Assembly (NCBI RefSeq): GCF_001296025.1 | Contig: NZ_LJHV01000002.1 | Location: 62,001-126,000 of the forward strand | Direction of reading: 5' to 3' | Source of the DNA: Porphyrobacter sp. AAP60 | Lineage (GTDB): Bacteria > Pseudomonadota > Alphaproteobacteria > Sphingomonadales > Sphingomonadaceae | DNA: 64,000 nt | Shown: piece by piece, positions 25,781 through 35,280 of the stretch | Position numbering within the stretch: position 1 is the stretch's first letter | Layout: every line of letters starts with the position of its first letter | Program-made: the position numbers and the translations under genes | Notes under the pieces: model-generated | Databases searched by the model: none | Seen by the model: the letters and a program-made list of their open reading frames with translations, nothing else | Told to the model about the DNA's origin: nothing

Positions 25781-26685
25781 TGCCTTTGGTGATCGATAAT
25801 CCCTCCGGCGAAGCGTGCTCTTTGCCCGAGTGTATCGAAGCGCTGGGCGATCTCGGCTTTGATGCGGATGATCCCGCTAGCACCGCAGCGGCAGCGGGCT
25901 GGTTGCGGCGACTGGCGAACAACCGCAGCTTTCTGGGCGATCTGCTGGTCGACCGGCTGGCGGGGCGGGGCGGTGAAGCCATTGCCAGCGCCTATGGCCC
26001 GCAAGCCATCGTGCTCAGCCGTCCGCGTGACAATCGGCCGAACGCCGCCTTTCTGCGCGCCGCGATCTGGCCGTCCCCGCGCGATCACGTGTTCCAGACC
26101 AGCGGCGCGGCAAGCTTTGTCTATGGCGCAGCCCATGATCACAACTTCGATTTTCTGACCGTGGGTTATTGCGGGCCGGGCTATGTCAGCGACTACTACG
26201 AATATGACTACGAAGCGGTCGCCGGCTTTGCGGGCGAGGATGCGGGACTGCGGTTTGCCGGGCGCTCCACGCTCTCGCCAGGCAAGCTGATGCTGTACCG
26301 GCGGCACGTGGATGTTCACAGCCAGTTGCCGCCCGAAAGTCTCTCCGTCTCGATCAATGTGATGCGGGTCGATCCGGCGCAGGGGTGGTTCGACCAATAC
26401 GGTTTCGATCTGGAGCGCGGCACTGTGGCGCGGTTGCTGAACCCGTTGGCGAGCGAGGCATTTCTGAGGGTCGCTGTGGCGAGCGGCGCGGAAGGCGCGC
26501 TGGATTATGCCGAATGGGTAGGCGCAGCGCACCCGAGCGACAGGATGCGACTGGCGAGTTTCGAGGCGCGGGCGGAGATGCTTGGCGATACCGCCGAGGC
26601 GGATGCGTTGTGGCGCGCGGGAGAGCTGTCGGGCAGCCGGATGGTGGCAGGGGCCGCGCGGGTAAAGCGGGCCGCGCTGGCTTAA
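25780..26685 (+). CDS. Cupin-like, probable metal-dependent protein of the small-peptide operon
   Basis: A 301-residue protein. The ATG at 25780 overlaps the preceding stop (TGATG) and has a GGAGGA ribosome site nine bases upstream; the longer ORF to 25711 is rejected. The centre carries AAHDHNFDFLTVGYCGPGY (HxH plus Asp) and about 60 residues later YRRHVDVHSQLPPESLSVSI, placing several His/Asp residues on consecutive strands as in Fe-dependent cupins or 2-oxoglutarate oxygenases. An aromatic patch (YYEYDYE) lies between. A helical C-terminus follows. I do not know the family by name. Context suggests it modifies the proline-tailed peptide or a related target, which is inference. Confidence 0.85.
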   Translation: MPLVIDNPSGEACSLPECIEALGDLGFDADDPASTAAAAGWLRRLANNRSFLGDLLVDRLAGRGGEAIASAYGPQAIVLSRPRDNRPNAAFLRAAIWPSPRDHVFQTSGAASFVYGAAHDHNFDFLTVGYCGPGYVSDYYEYDYEAVAGFAGEDAGLRFAGRSTLSPGKLMLYRRHVDVHSQLPPESLSVSINVMRVDPAQGWFDQYGFDLERGTVARLLNPLASEAFLRVAVASGAEGALDYAEWVGAAHPSDRMRLASFEARAEMLGDTAEADALWRAGELSGSRMVAGAARVKRAALA

Positions 26686-27197
26686 AGCACTCCGCCCGCC
26701 AGCCGGTCGATTGCGCCTTGCAGGATCACTGCAGCGGCATGGCTGTCAATCGCGGCGGCGCGCCGCGCGCGGCTCATATCTTGTCCGATCATGGCGGCTT
26801 CGGCGGCCTGGGTAGACCAGCGTTCGTCCCACAGCAGGATCGGCAGGCCGAAGGCCTCGGCGCAGTTGCGGGCATAGGCACGGCTGGCCTGCGCGCGCGG
26901 GCCTTCGCTGCCGTCCATGTTGCGCGGCAGTCCGATCACGATGCCGCGTAGCTTCCGCGCCTTGATCAATGCGGCCAAAGTCTCGCGGTCGCGCCCCCAT
27001 TTGCCGCGCTGGATGGTGGTGCCATTGGTGGCAAAGCGCCAGCCCGCATCGCAGGTGGCCGTGCCGATCGTTTTGGTGCCGAGATCGAGGCCAAGCAGCG
27101 CCCCGCCGCCTTCATCAGCGCATTCTTCCACCGCCTCGCCAAAATCGCGCGCGGCTTCGAAGATCTGGCCGGTGCCGGAACCTACCGGTTCTGCCAC
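26682..27197 (-). CDS. ruvX: Putative pre-16S rRNA nuclease / Holliday junction resolvase-like YqgF
   Basis: A 171-residue RNase H-fold protein of the YqgF/RuvX family, linked to 5' maturation of 16S rRNA. GALLGLDLGTKTIG holds the first catalytic Asp, VIGLPRNMDGSEG the conserved glycine loop, and LLWDERWSTQAAE the second acidic site. The GTG at 27197 is the most upstream start and overlaps the DUF3089 gene by 16 bases; an internal start nearer the GALLG strand cannot be excluded. It ends 4 bases into the convergent cupin-like gene. Confidence 0.9.
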   Translation of the reverse strand: MAEPVGSGTGQIFEAARDFGEAVEECADEGGGALLGLDLGTKTIGTATCDAGWRFATNGTTIQRGKWGRDRETLAALIKARKLRGIVIGLPRNMDGSEGPRAQASRAYARNCAEAFGLPILLWDERWSTQAAEAAMIGQDMSRARRAAAIDSHAAAVILQGAIDRLAGGVL

Positions 27198-28321
27198 GCG
27201 CTGACCCGGCGATTCACGTCCGCCTTGGTGTTCGCCCAGAACAGCGGCAGATCATAGACGTGATAATTATTGCCCGGCAGGACATAGCTGCCCATTTCCG
27301 GCGGCGGCCCGATCAGCAGCAATCCGTTATCGCCGCACCGCGCCGGCACAAGGTTCGGGACGAGTTCGCCCTGCTGCATGCTGTCTTCGGGCACCAGCGT
27401 GCCGAGATTGGCGCTGGCAGGCGCAGCGCCGCCAAACTGTCCGGTCAGCGGGTTGGTGCACAGGATCGGGCTGTCGCCGGATTTCTCGCCGTCGAGTGCG
27501 ACGGAATTCGCATAATATCCAAGGATGCTCGAAGGATCGGCCGGTTCGGCAAAGCTTGACCAGCTGATGATGCAACCGCCTTGCTGCGGAGAGGCGCAGG
27601 CGGGAAAGCCCATTTGCGGCAGATCATGCTGGATGCTGATCGGCCAACCGATGACGTAGGCGGCCACCAATCGGTCTGCGGCTGGCGATCCGCTCACTTC
27701 TTCGGCCAGCAAGCGTTTCAGATGCAGCGAGCCCTGACTGTGTCCGGCCAGCACGATCGGCGTGTCCGGCCCGACCGAGGTGAGGAAATAGCGGTACGCC
27801 TCCAGCACATCGGCATAGGCGGCATCAATCGCCTGACGCGCTTCGGCAGCGTCGGTCAGGAACGAACCCATGGTCGCCTGCCGATACCGCGGGGCCCAGA
27901 TTTCCGATGCGGAATTGAACGGGCTGGCCATGCCGCGCAGGTAAATGCGCGCGATCCGTTCAGACTCGGCATCGCCGCCATTTTCCAGCGGTGCGTTCCA
28001 GCTGGCACGGCTGAGGTAACTGGTGGGGTGCACGAAGAACACAGCGAAAGCCTGCGGCTTTTCAGCATCGGCCAGCGGCGCAGCACCTTCTGCCATTGGC
28101 GGCTGCCAGCGCGCCGGATCGCTCACCCCGATCCCGGGGCGCGAAAACCATAACGCCGGGTCGTGATAGGCATTGGCTTCGAGCGGGGCGACCGGCGCAA
28201 ATTCGGCCGAGGGCACCAGCGCGATTTGCGCCAACTCTTCCTGAAACAATTCGTAAGCGATCCGCGCTCCGATCACCAGAACGATGCAGAAGGCAACGAA
28301 ATATAGGAACTTACGGGCCAT
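27182..28321 (-). CDS. DUF3089 alpha/beta hydrolase-like protein
   Basis: A 379-residue membrane-anchored or exported protein: one hydrophobic segment (FLYFVAFCIVLVIGARIAYEL) at the N-terminus, then a hydrolase-like domain. AVFFVHPTSYLS and VLAGHSQGSLHLKRL (nucleophile elbow Ser) are characteristic of DUF3089, followed by AAYVIGWPISIQHDLP. The acid and His partners are less certain; NNYHVYDLPLFWANTKADVNRR at the C-terminus may carry the His. Likely an esterase or lipase of the periplasm. Overlaps ruvX by 16 bases and follows lepB by 18 bases on the same strand. Confidence 0.9.
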   Translation of the reverse strand: MARKFLYFVAFCIVLVIGARIAYELFQEELAQIALVPSAEFAPVAPLEANAYHDPALWFSRPGIGVSDPARWQPPMAEGAAPLADAEKPQAFAVFFVHPTSYLSRASWNAPLENGGDAESERIARIYLRGMASPFNSASEIWAPRYRQATMGSFLTDAAEARQAIDAAYADVLEAYRYFLTSVGPDTPIVLAGHSQGSLHLKRLLAEEVSGSPAADRLVAAYVIGWPISIQHDLPQMGFPACASPQQGGCIISWSSFAEPADPSSILGYYANSVALDGEKSGDSPILCTNPLTGQFGGAAPASANLGTLVPEDSMQQGELVPNLVPARCGDNGLLLIGPPPEMGSYVLPGNNYHVYDLPLFWANTKADVNRRVSAWQNR

Positions 28322-28339
28322 TATTGACTGCGCCTCGCG

Positions 28340-29215
28340 TTATGGGGCTGCTGGCTGGGAAACTGCGCCTTCGGCCAGTGGTGGGCGCAGGGTGGTCCAT
28401 GCCCGGTCGCCGCGCAGGCTGGAGAACCAGCTTGCCGGGTTCCAGGTTGTCGTACCATCAAGGCTGAAGGTGATGAATTCTGCCCGCCCGCCAATATTCG
28501 CCAACGGCACCGCGCCGCCCAGCCCGCTTTCTTCAGCCGCAGCCCGGCTGTCGGCGCTTTCGTCGCGGTTATCGCCCATCACGAAGACGCTGTCGGCCGG
28601 CACGGTGTAGGGGCCGTAGTTGTCCAGCCGCTGATCGGTGTAATCAATGGTCAGATAGGTCGCGCCATTGGGCAGGGTTTCGCGCCAGGTCGGCGGGGCA
28701 AAGAAATCGCGCCCGTCAGAGCCGGTCTCGCGGTATTGCTCGAACGCGGAAAGGCACGGGGCGCCGCGGCACAACAGGTCCGGTTCGAACGGCAGGCGCA
28801 CTGGCGGCACGACTTCGCGCTTGATGGGCTGGCCGTTGAGGATGATCTGCCCGCCGCGCACTTCGATTGTATCGCCCGGCAAGGCCACCACGCGCTTGAT
28901 GTAATCCTCGTTGCGCAGCGGGTGCACCGGGATCACGACATCGCCATATTCGGGCGTATCGGCCCAGATGCGCCAATCGCCGCGCGGCAGCAGGTGGAAA
29001 CTGGCAGATGCCCATGACCAGCCATAGGGATACTTGCTCACCACCAGCCGATCACCCACCCAAAGGCTCGGCATCATTGATGTGGAGGGGATATAAAACG
29101 GCTTGGCCACAAGGCTGTGGAACGCCAGCACGGCCAGCAGCATGATCGCCAGGCCGCGGATTTCCGCGATCCAGTCAACCTTGTCAGCGGGTTGCGAGGT
29201 TTCGATGGTTGCCAT
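28340..29215 (-). CDS. lepB: Signal peptidase I
   Basis: A 291-residue type I signal peptidase that removes Sec signal peptides at the inner membrane. One N-terminal transmembrane segment (GLAIMLLAVLAFHSLVAKPF), then the catalytic Ser in YIPSTSMMPSL, the Lys in DYIKRVVALPGDTIEV, and FVMGDNRDESADSR, the box E of the family. The ATG at 29215 is chosen because MATIETSQPADKVDW fits the usual short cytoplasmic head; the longer ORF start at 29272 falls inside acpS. Located directly after acpS on the same strand. Confidence 0.96.
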   Translation of the reverse strand: MATIETSQPADKVDWIAEIRGLAIMLLAVLAFHSLVAKPFYIPSTSMMPSLWVGDRLVVSKYPYGWSWASASFHLLPRGDWRIWADTPEYGDVVIPVHPLRNEDYIKRVVALPGDTIEVRGGQIILNGQPIKREVVPPVRLPFEPDLLCRGAPCLSAFEQYRETGSDGRDFFAPPTWRETLPNGATYLTIDYTDQRLDNYGPYTVPADSVFVMGDNRDESADSRAAAEESGLGGAVPLANIGGRAEFITFSLDGTTTWNPASWFSSLRGDRAWTTLRPPLAEGAVSQPAAP

Positions 29216-29229
29216 GAAAGGTTGCCGCT

Positions 29230-29631
29230 TCAGAGAGGGATGGCTTCGATGATCACGAAGGCCTGCGCCCATGGATGATCGTCGGTGAGGGTAAGATGAA
29301 TGCGCGCCTCATGGCCTGCCGGGATCATTTCTTCAAGCCGCAATGCCGCTCCGCCGGAGAGCGCCAGCGTCGGCGCGCCAGACGGCGCGTTGACCACGCC
29401 GATGTCTTTCATGAACACCCCGCGCCTGAAACCGGTGCCGACCGCCTTGGAAAAGGCCTCCTTGGCGGCAAAGCGTTTGGCATAGGTACCGGCGATGGTG
29501 AAAGGGCGGCGGCGGGCCTTGGCGATTTCGGTTTCGGTAAACACGCGGTTTTCGAACCGCTCGCCAAAGCGTTCGAGCGAACTCGCGATCCGCTCGATAT
29601 TGCAGAGGTCGCTACCCATGCCGATGATCAT
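29230..29631 (-). CDS. acpS: Holo-(acyl-carrier-protein) synthase
   Basis: A 133-residue AcpS-type phosphopantetheinyl transferase that converts apo-ACP into holo-ACP using Co[15 protein letters not shown] (Mg-binding Asp), [16 protein letters not shown] (the K-E-A-x-x-K-A motif) and [17 protein letters not shown] are typical. Its start overlaps the preceding small membrane protein by 4 bases and it is followed by lepB after 14 bases, giving a pyrE-pdxJ-(orf)-acpS-lepB run as in other Sphingomonadales. Confidence 0.96.
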   Translation of the reverse strand: MIIGMGSDLCNIERIASSLERFGERFENRVFTETEIAKARRRPFTIAGTYAKRFAAKEAFSKAVGTGFRRGVFMKDIGVVNAPSGAPTLALSGGAALRLEEMIPAGHEARIHLTLTDDHPWAQAFVIIEAIPL

Positions 29632-29912
29632 TTGAACGCCCTGATGATGACTGCAACCAGCAAACCGACCGCGACGACATGAAGCATCACCTGCGACTTG
29701 AATAGCGGGCTGGCAAAGTCCCCCTTTGCCATCCTCAAGGCCCCCGAAAAGCCGAAGATCTGCAACGCCACCCAGCCGACCGCAAACACCACCATCACCT
29801 TCGCGTTAAGTGCGAATCCCAGAAACCCGATTGCCAGCAGAAACAGCGCCGCTGCGGCAAAGGCCCAGCGCTTCTGTTCGCCGGTCAGCGTGGGAAGGTC
29901 GGGCTCAGCCAA
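29628..29912 (-). CDS. Small membrane protein between pdxJ and acpS
   Basis: A 94-residue protein with three predicted transmembrane segments: [37 protein letters not shown] and [19 protein letters not shown]. No catalytic motif is visible and I do not recognise a named family. The start is TTG at 29912, with GAGG ten bases before it. It begins 2 bases after pdxJ and overlaps acpS by 4 bases, so it is clearly a real cistron of the operon. Function unknown. Confidence 0.8.
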   Translation of the reverse strand: MAEPDLPTLTGEQKRWAFAAAALFLLAIGFLGFALNAKVMVVFAVGWVALQIFGFSGALRMAKGDFASPLFKSQVMLHVVAVGLLVAVIIRAFK

Positions 29913-29914
29913 GA

Positions 29915-30670
29915 TTAACGCACCTCGTCCATCAATTCGCGCATCCGGCGGATCGCGTTCTCAAGGCCGACGAACACTGCCTCGCCAATCAGATAGTGGC
30001 CGATGTTAAGCTCGGCGATCTGGGGAATGGCGGCGATGGGCTGGACGTTTTCGAACGTCAGGCCATGGCCCGCGTGCGGCTCGATCCCGTTCTTGGCGGC
30101 GAGTGCGGCCATATCGGTTATGCGGCGCAGTTCGCGCTCCACCTTGTCACGGTCGCCATCGGCAAAGGCGTGGGCATATTCACCGGTGTGAAACTCCACC
30201 ACAGGCGCGCCGAGGCGCAGGGCTGCATCCAATTGCCGTTCGTCAGCTTCGATAAACAGCGATACCCGGATGCCCGCGCTGCGCAATTCCTCGGCAATCG
30301 GGGCGAGGGTGTTGTGCATTCCGGCGGCGTCCAGCCCGCCCTCGGTGGTGCGTTCCTCGCGCTTTTCAGGGACGATGCAGGCAGCGTGCGGCTTGTGACG
30401 CAGCGCGATGGCCAGCATCTCGGAGGTTGCTGCCATTTCCAGATTCAGCGGCAGGTTGGTCGCTTGCTGGATCCGCGCGAGATCCTCGTCGCGGATATGG
30501 CGGCGGTCTTCGCGCAAGTGGGCGGTGATTCCGTCCCCGCCGACCGCTGCGACGATCTCCGCCGCGCGCACCGGATCGGGATGATCCCCGCCGCGCGCGT
30601 TGCGGATCGTCGCCACGTGATCGATGTTCACGCCGAGACGCAAGGGGCGGGAGTGGAGGGTTGCGATCAT
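29915..30670 (-). CDS. pdxJ: Pyridoxine 5'-phosphate synthase
   Basis: A 251-residue TIM-barrel enzyme forming pyridoxine 5'-phosphate from 1-deoxyxylulose 5-phosphate and 3-amino-1-hydroxyacetone 1-phosphate, the closing step of DXP-dependent vitamin B6 synthesis. [19 protein letters not shown] at the N-terminus, [16 protein letters not shown] with the catalytic region, and [11 protein letters not shown] near the C-terminus are family signatures. It overlaps pyrE by 4 bases, so both are translationally coupled. Confidence 0.97.
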   Translation of the reverse strand: MIATLHSRPLRLGVNIDHVATIRNARGGDHPDPVRAAEIVAAVGGDGITAHLREDRRHIRDEDLARIQQATNLPLNLEMAATSEMLAIALRHKPHAACIVPEKREERTTEGGLDAAGMHNTLAPIAEELRSAGIRVSLFIEADERQLDAALRLGAPVVEFHTGEYAHAFADGDRDKVERELRRITDMAALAAKNGIEPHAGHGLTFENVQPIAAIPQIAELNIGHYLIGEAVFVGLENAIRRMRELMDEVR

Positions 30671-31248
30671 TCTTTCCTGCTTCCGGGCTTTGTCACTTCT
30701 ACGCGGGCCAAAGCTTCGGGGATGTCGGATTCGTCATAAGTCGGAAAATCAATGGCGAGCAGGGGGTAGAACGGCACGCCCAGATCGACCGAACCGCAAG
30801 AACGGTCGATGATCGCGCATTCGGCGATCACTTCTGCGCCCTCGCGGGCGACGGCGGCGATGGCTTCGCGGCTGGAAAGGCCGGTGGTGACGACATCCTC
30901 GACCATCAAGACGCGGGCACCGGGAGCCAGCGCAAAGCCGCGGCGCAGGTGGAAGACGCCGTCGGGTCGTTCAAGGAAAACCGCGTCCGTGCCAAGCGCA
31001 CGGCCAACCTCGTGCCCGATGATGATCCCGCCCATCGCCGGTGACACGACAACATCGATGGAATCGCGAATTTCAGCGGGAATCCCCGCAACCACCGCCT
31101 CTGCCAATCGCGCCGCGCGGGCGGGGTTCATCAGCACCCGCGCGCATTGCAGGTAATGTCCGCTATGGCGGCCTGAAGACAGTTTGAAGTGCCCTTCGAG
31201 CAAGGCTCCCGATCCACGGAATTCGGCCAGAACTTCATCTTCGGTCAC
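30667..31248 (-). CDS. pyrE: Orotate phosphoribosyltransferase
   Basis: A 193-residue type I phosphoribosyltransferase joining orotate and PRPP to give OMP in pyrimidine synthesis. [18 protein letters not shown] is the PRPP loop, [16 protein letters not shown] the N-terminal substrate region, and [18 protein letters not shown] a further conserved block. The GTG at 31248 is chosen: it begins [10 protein letters not shown], the family's N-terminus, and has GGAG seven bases upstream. ATG starts further up (31350, 31302) would add an unrelated extension. Divergent from the cytochrome oxidase operon. Confidence 0.95.
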   Translation of the reverse strand: MTEDEVLAEFRGSGALLEGHFKLSSGRHSGHYLQCARVLMNPARAARLAEAVVAGIPAEIRDSIDVVVSPAMGGIIIGHEVGRALGTDAVFLERPDGVFHLRRGFALAPGARVLMVEDVVTTGLSSREAIAAVAREGAEVIAECAIIDRSCGSVDLGVPFYPLLAIDFPTYDESDIPEALARVEVTKPGSRKE

Positions 31249-31491
31249 CCAGAAACTCCATGCAAAAACATCAGGGGAAGCACCCACTTGCGCCGCAAAC
31301 ATGCAGGCTTGCATAATTTTCTCCCTAGAAGCGCTTGAGGCACTCGGCAAGCGCGGCTAAGGGCACATTGAAGCAGGCCCCAGGGCTGGCTAGACGCTGC
31401 CTACAGCGAACCCGAAAGGGGCAAGCGGCAGGCAGTATGGGATCAGATTAGAACCATTGGGCACATTGTAATGGGTCAGAGGCACACCCGT

Positions 31492-32514
31492 ATGAAAAAG
31501 GCTATCCTTGGCGCAATTGTCGCCGGGCTCGCGGCGTTTGCGCCGATGACTGTCGCTGCGCAGGATGCAGCAGCGCCTGTCAACTCCACTGCGACGCAGG
31601 CAACTGGGCCCGATGCGGGGCTGGTTGAATCGGTGACGGACGCTGCAACCGCAACTGGCGGTTCCTACACCCCGATGGCTCCGACCGAAGGCAAGGGCAT
31701 GCCGACCGATCCGCGCACCGGTGAACCGGGCGCGATGATGAAGTCGCTGACCTTCCAGGATCAATATTCCGACAATGGCGACTATGCCTTGTGGATGCAC
31801 GATGTAATTCTGATGCCGGTGATCACTGTCATCAGCCTGTTCGTGCTTTTCCTGCTTCTCTACGTGGTGGTGCGCTTTAACCGCAAGGCGAGCCCGGTTG
31901 CGTCGAAGACCACGCACAATACCGCGATCGAAGTGATCTGGACGATTGTGCCGGTAATCATTCTGGTGATCATCGCCGTGCCTTCGATCACGCTGCTGGC
32001 GCGCCAATATGAAACCCCGCCCGCCGATGCCGTCACCATCAAGGCGACCGGTTACCAGTGGTACTGGGGCTACACCTACCCCGATCACGGCGACATCGAA
32101 GTGATCTCGAACATGCTGCCTGAAGAGGAGGCATTGGCACGGGGTGAGCCGGGCCAGCTGGCGGTGGATAACCGCATGGTCGTGCCTGCAGGCGTGCCGC
32201 TGCGCATCCAGACCACCGCAACCGACGTGATCCACGCTTTTGCCGTGCCGTCGCTGTGGTTCAAAATGGATGCAGTGCCGGGCCGCCTCAATGAAAAGCT
32301 GCTGACGATCAAGGAACCGGGCGTGTATTACGGCCAGTGTTCCGAACTGTGCGGATCGCGCCACGCCTATATGCCGATCGCAGTCGAGGCCTTGCCGCCG
32401 GCACAGTTTGCCGAATGGGTGCGGTCGCAAGGCGGCGAAATGCCGGGGGCTGAAGAAGCTGCTCCGGCAGAAGCAGCGCCGGCCGAACAGGTCGCCGCGC
32501 TGGCCGCCCGCTAA
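31492..32514 (+). CDS. ctaC: Cytochrome c oxidase subunit II
   Basis: A 340-residue subunit of the aa3-type oxidase that takes electrons from cytochrome c through its CuA centre. The ATG at 31492 opens a signal peptide (MKKAILGAIVAGLAAFAPM…VAAQ) with GAGG upstream; the ORF start at 31471 is less likely. Two transmembrane helices (about 101-125 and 143-165) are followed by a periplasmic cupredoxin domain with GYQWYWGYTYPD and the CuA ligands in CSELCGSRHAYM. The leader holds a stem (31397-31402 with 31430-31435) enclosing CCC-GAAA-GGG. First gene of the oxidase operon. Confidence 0.97.
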   Translation: MKKAILGAIVAGLAAFAPMTVAAQDAAAPVNSTATQATGPDAGLVESVTDAATATGGSYTPMAPTEGKGMPTDPRTGEPGAMMKSLTFQDQYSDNGDYALWMHDVILMPVITVISLFVLFLLLYVVVRFNRKASPVASKTTHNTAIEVIWTIVPVIILVIIAVPSITLLARQYETPPADAVTIKATGYQWYWGYTYPDHGDIEVISNMLPEEEALARGEPGQLAVDNRMVVPAGVPLRIQTTATDVIHAFAVPSLWFKMDAVPGRLNEKLLTIKEPGVYYGQCSELCGSRHAYMPIAVEALPPAQFAEWVRSQGGEMPGAEEAAPAEAAPAEQVAALAAR

Positions 32515-32551
32515 AGACATTTGAACGAATAACATCAGAGAGTATCTGAAA

Positions 32552-34258
32552 ATGGCTACCACCGCAGAAGGCTTCGACATCCACAGCGATGATCATGCGC
32601 ATGATCACGCGGATCACAAGCCGGGCTTCTTCGCCCGTTGGTTCATGTCCACGAACCACAAGGACATCGGCACGATGTACCTGATCTTCGCGATCATCGC
32701 GGGGATCATCGGTGGTGCGATTTCCGGTATCATGCGGCTTGAGCTGGCCGAGCCTGGCATCCAGTACCTGCAATGGTGGGCCCAGTTCATGGGCGGCGGC
32801 AATGATCTGAACACCGCACTGCACATGTGGAACGTGTTCATCACCGCCCACGGCCTCATCATGGTGTTCTTCATGGTGATGCCAGCGATGATCGGCGGCT
32901 TCGGCAACTGGTTCGTGCCACTGATGATCGGTGCGCCAGACATGGCCTTCCCGCGCATGAACAACGTGTCGTTCTGGCTGACGGTGGCCGGTTTCTTCAG
33001 CCTGCTGTTCTCGCTGTTCGTTCCCGGCGGCTCCGGCCCCGGTGCGGGCACCGGCTGGACGGTTTACGCGCCGCTGTCGACCAGCGGTTCGGTTGGCCCG
33101 GCGGTCGATTTCGCGATCTTCTCGCTCCACCTTGCAGGTGCAGGTTCCATCCTGGGTGCGACCAATTTCATCACCACCATCTTCAACATGCGTGCGCCGG
33201 GCATGACCCTGCACAAGATGCCGCTGTTCGTGTGGTCGGTGCTGGTTACCGCCTTCCTGCTGCTGCTGGCACTGCCAGTGCTGGCTGCTGCCATCACCAT
33301 GCTGCTGACCGATCGCAACTTCGGCACGACCTTCTTCGATCCGGCCGGAGGCGGTGATCCGGTTCTGTACCAGCACCTGTTCTGGTTCTTCGGCCACCCC
33401 GAAGTCTACATCATGATCCTGCCGGGCTTCGGCATGATCTCGCAGATCGTTGCCACCTTCTCGAAGAAGCCGGTGTTCGGTTACCTCGGCATGGCCTATG
33501 CAATGGTGGCGATCGGTGTGGTCGGCTTCATCGTCTGGGCGCACCACATGTACACCGTGGGCCTCGACGTGAACACGAAGATGTATTTCACCGCGGCAAC
33601 GATGGTGATTGCAGTGCCGACCGGCGTGAAGATTTTCAGCTGGATCGCCACCATGTGGGGCGGCAGCATCAGCTTCAAATCGCCGATGGTCTGGTCGATG
33701 GGCTTCATCTTCCTGTTCACCGTTGGCGGCGTGACCGGCGTGGTGCTGGCCAATGGAGGCATCGACGACAACCTGCACGACACCTACTACGTGGTGGCTC
33801 ACTTCCACTACGTTCTGTCGATGGGCGCAGTGTTCTCGCTGTTCGCGGGCTTCTACTACTGGTTCCCGAAGATGAGCGGACGGATGCACTCCGAACTGCT
33901 GAGCCACCTCCACTTCTGGACGTTCTTCGTCGGTGTGAACGTGATCTTCTTCCCGCAGCACTTCCTCGGGATGCAGGGGATGCCGCGTCGTTACCCCGAC
34001 TATCCGGAGGCCTTCACCCTGTGGCACCAGGTCAGCACCTACGGCTATTACATCATGGCCGGTTCGATGATCTTCTTCTTCGTCAACATCGCTTATGCGC
34101 TGCTGGCCGGTAAGAAGGCGGCTGCCAATCCGTGGGGCGAAGGCGCGACGACGCTCGAATGGACCCTGCCGAGCCCGCCGCCCTACCACCAGTTCGAAAC
34201 GCTGCCGGTGATTACCGACGCGCATGATTACCACGATCACCGTCCGGTTACAGCGTGA
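32552..34258 (+). CDS. ctaD: Cytochrome c oxidase subunit I
   Basis: A 568-residue, twelve-helix haem-copper oxidase catalytic subunit carrying haem a and the haem a3-CuB site. [16 protein letters not shown] contains the Glu of the D-channel and the His-Tyr crosslink pair, marking the A1 type; [11 protein letters not shown] gives two CuB histidines and [14 protein letters not shown] the haem a and a3 ligands. The N-terminal [12 protein letters not shown] and [14 protein letters not shown] are also typical. It follows ctaC by 37 bases; two hairpins lie in the gap before ctaB. Confidence 0.98.
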   Translation: MATTAEGFDIHSDDHAHDHADHKPGFFARWFMSTNHKDIGTMYLIFAIIAGIIGGAISGIMRLELAEPGIQYLQWWAQFMGGGNDLNTALHMWNVFITAHGLIMVFFMVMPAMIGGFGNWFVPLMIGAPDMAFPRMNNVSFWLTVAGFFSLLFSLFVPGGSGPGAGTGWTVYAPLSTSGSVGPAVDFAIFSLHLAGAGSILGATNFITTIFNMRAPGMTLHKMPLFVWSVLVTAFLLLLALPVLAAAITMLLTDRNFGTTFFDPAGGGDPVLYQHLFWFFGHPEVYIMILPGFGMISQIVATFSKKPVFGYLGMAYAMVAIGVVGFIVWAHHMYTVGLDVNTKMYFTAATMVIAVPTGVKIFSWIATMWGGSISFKSPMVWSMGFIFLFTVGGVTGVVLANGGIDDNLHDTYYVVAHFHYVLSMGAVFSLFAGFYYWFPKMSGRMHSELLSHLHFWTFFVGVNVIFFPQHFLGMQGMPRRYPDYPEAFTLWHQVSTYGYYIMAGSMIFFFVNIAYALLAGKKAAANPWGEGATTLEWTLPSPPPYHQFETLPVITDAHDYHDHRPVTA

Positions 34259-34261
34259 TCG

Positions 34262-34316
34262 GCTCCCCTTCCGGAGCATGACATAACGGGGGGAGCGCGG
34301 CTGATGGTCGCGCTCC
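34262..34316. other. Two intercistronic hairpins between ctaD and ctaB
   Basis: GCTCC/GGAGC (34262-34277) and a perfect 8-bp stem GGAGCGCG/CGCGCTCC (34292-34299 with 34309-34316, 9-base loop). No T-run follows, so they are not intrinsic terminators; they could stabilise the 3' end of the ctaCD message. Confidence 0.55.
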
Positions 34317-34338
34317 TTGCCCATGGAAAACAAAGACA

Positions 34339-35280
34339 ATGGCCACGAGCGCACCTCAGACGAATGCCGGTACAGGCACCACGACGCTCCCGACGGAATG
34401 GCGCGATTTTTTCACGCTGACCAAACCGCGGGTGATGACGCTGGTGATCTTCACCGCGATCTGCGGCGTGTTGGCCGCGCCGGGCAGCATCCACCCGGTG
34501 CTGGGCTTTACCGCGATCCTTGCGATCTCGATGGGCGCAGGCGGGTCTGCCGCGCTCAACCACTGGTGGGAAGCCGATCTTGATGCGGGCATGAAGCGCA
34601 CCATGAACCGACCGCTGCCCGGCGGGCGGATGCGGCGCGAAGATGCGCGCGATTTCGGTATCTTCCTTTCGGGTGTATCGGTTGTTCTGATGGGCGTGGC
34701 GATCGGCTGGCTGGCGGCATCGCTGCTGCTGGGCGCGATCATCTATTACGCGGTGATTTACACCATGTGGCTGAAGCCGCGCACCCCGCAGAACATCGTC
34801 ATCGGCGGCGGTGCTGGCGCCTTTCCGCCGCTGATCGGCTGGGTTGCCGTGACGGGCGAGATTACCGCGATGCCGATCCTGCTGTTCGCGATCATCTTCT
34901 TCTGGACCCCGCCGCATTTCTGGGCGCTGGCGCTGTTCGTGCAGTCCGATTATGCCAAGGTCGGCATCCCGATGCTGCCGGTGGTCGCGGGCGAAAAGCC
35001 GACCCGCCGCCAGATCATGTTCTACACCCTGCTGCTCGCACCCGTGGCGATCGCGCCTTGGGCGATTGGCGGCACGAGCTGGATTTACGGATCGGTTGCG
35101 GTGGTGCTGTCGGCCCTGTTCGTGGTGCTGGCCATGCCGGTATTCACCCGGATGCGCGCCGAGACTGACGCCATGACGCCGGAAAAGCGCTTGTTCAAAT
35201 ATTCGATTGTCTATCTGTTCGTGCTGTTTGCCGCGCTGGTGGCCGACCGCGTGGCAGCCTATCAGGGGTTGATCGCATGA
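34339..35280 (+). CDS. ctaB: Protohaem IX farnesyltransferase (haem o synthase)
   Basis: A 313-residue UbiA-superfamily enzyme with about nine membrane helices that transfers farnesyl to haem b, giving haem o, the precursor of haem a for the oxidase. [10 protein letters not shown] opens the domain, [21 protein letters not shown] is the first Asp-rich motif and the second lies around [15 protein letters not shown]. Position between ctaD and ctaG is standard. The stop overlaps the start of the 43-residue CoxF-like gene as ATGA. Confidence 0.97.
   Translation: MATSAPQTNAGTGTTTLPTEWRDFFTLTKPRVMTLVIFTAICGVLAAPGSIHPVLGFTAILAISMGAGGSAALNHWWEADLDAGMKRTMNRPLPGGRMRREDARDFGIFLSGVSVVLMGVAIGWLAASLLLGAIIYYAVIYTMWLKPRTPQNIVIGGGAGAFPPLIGWVAVTGEITAMPILLFAIIFFWTPPHFWALALFVQSDYAKVGIPMLPVVAGEKPTRRQIMFYTLLLAPVAIAPWAIGGTSWIYGSVAVVLSALFVVLAMPVFTRMRAETDAMTPEKRLFKYSIVYLFVLFAALVADRVAAYQGLIA

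Noticed and set aside
32309..34354. A 681-codon open frame antisense to ctaC/ctaD
   Set aside because: It mirrors the third-position GC bias of ctaD, has a His/Glu/Arg-rich composition typical of shadow frames, no ribosome site and no recognisable motif.
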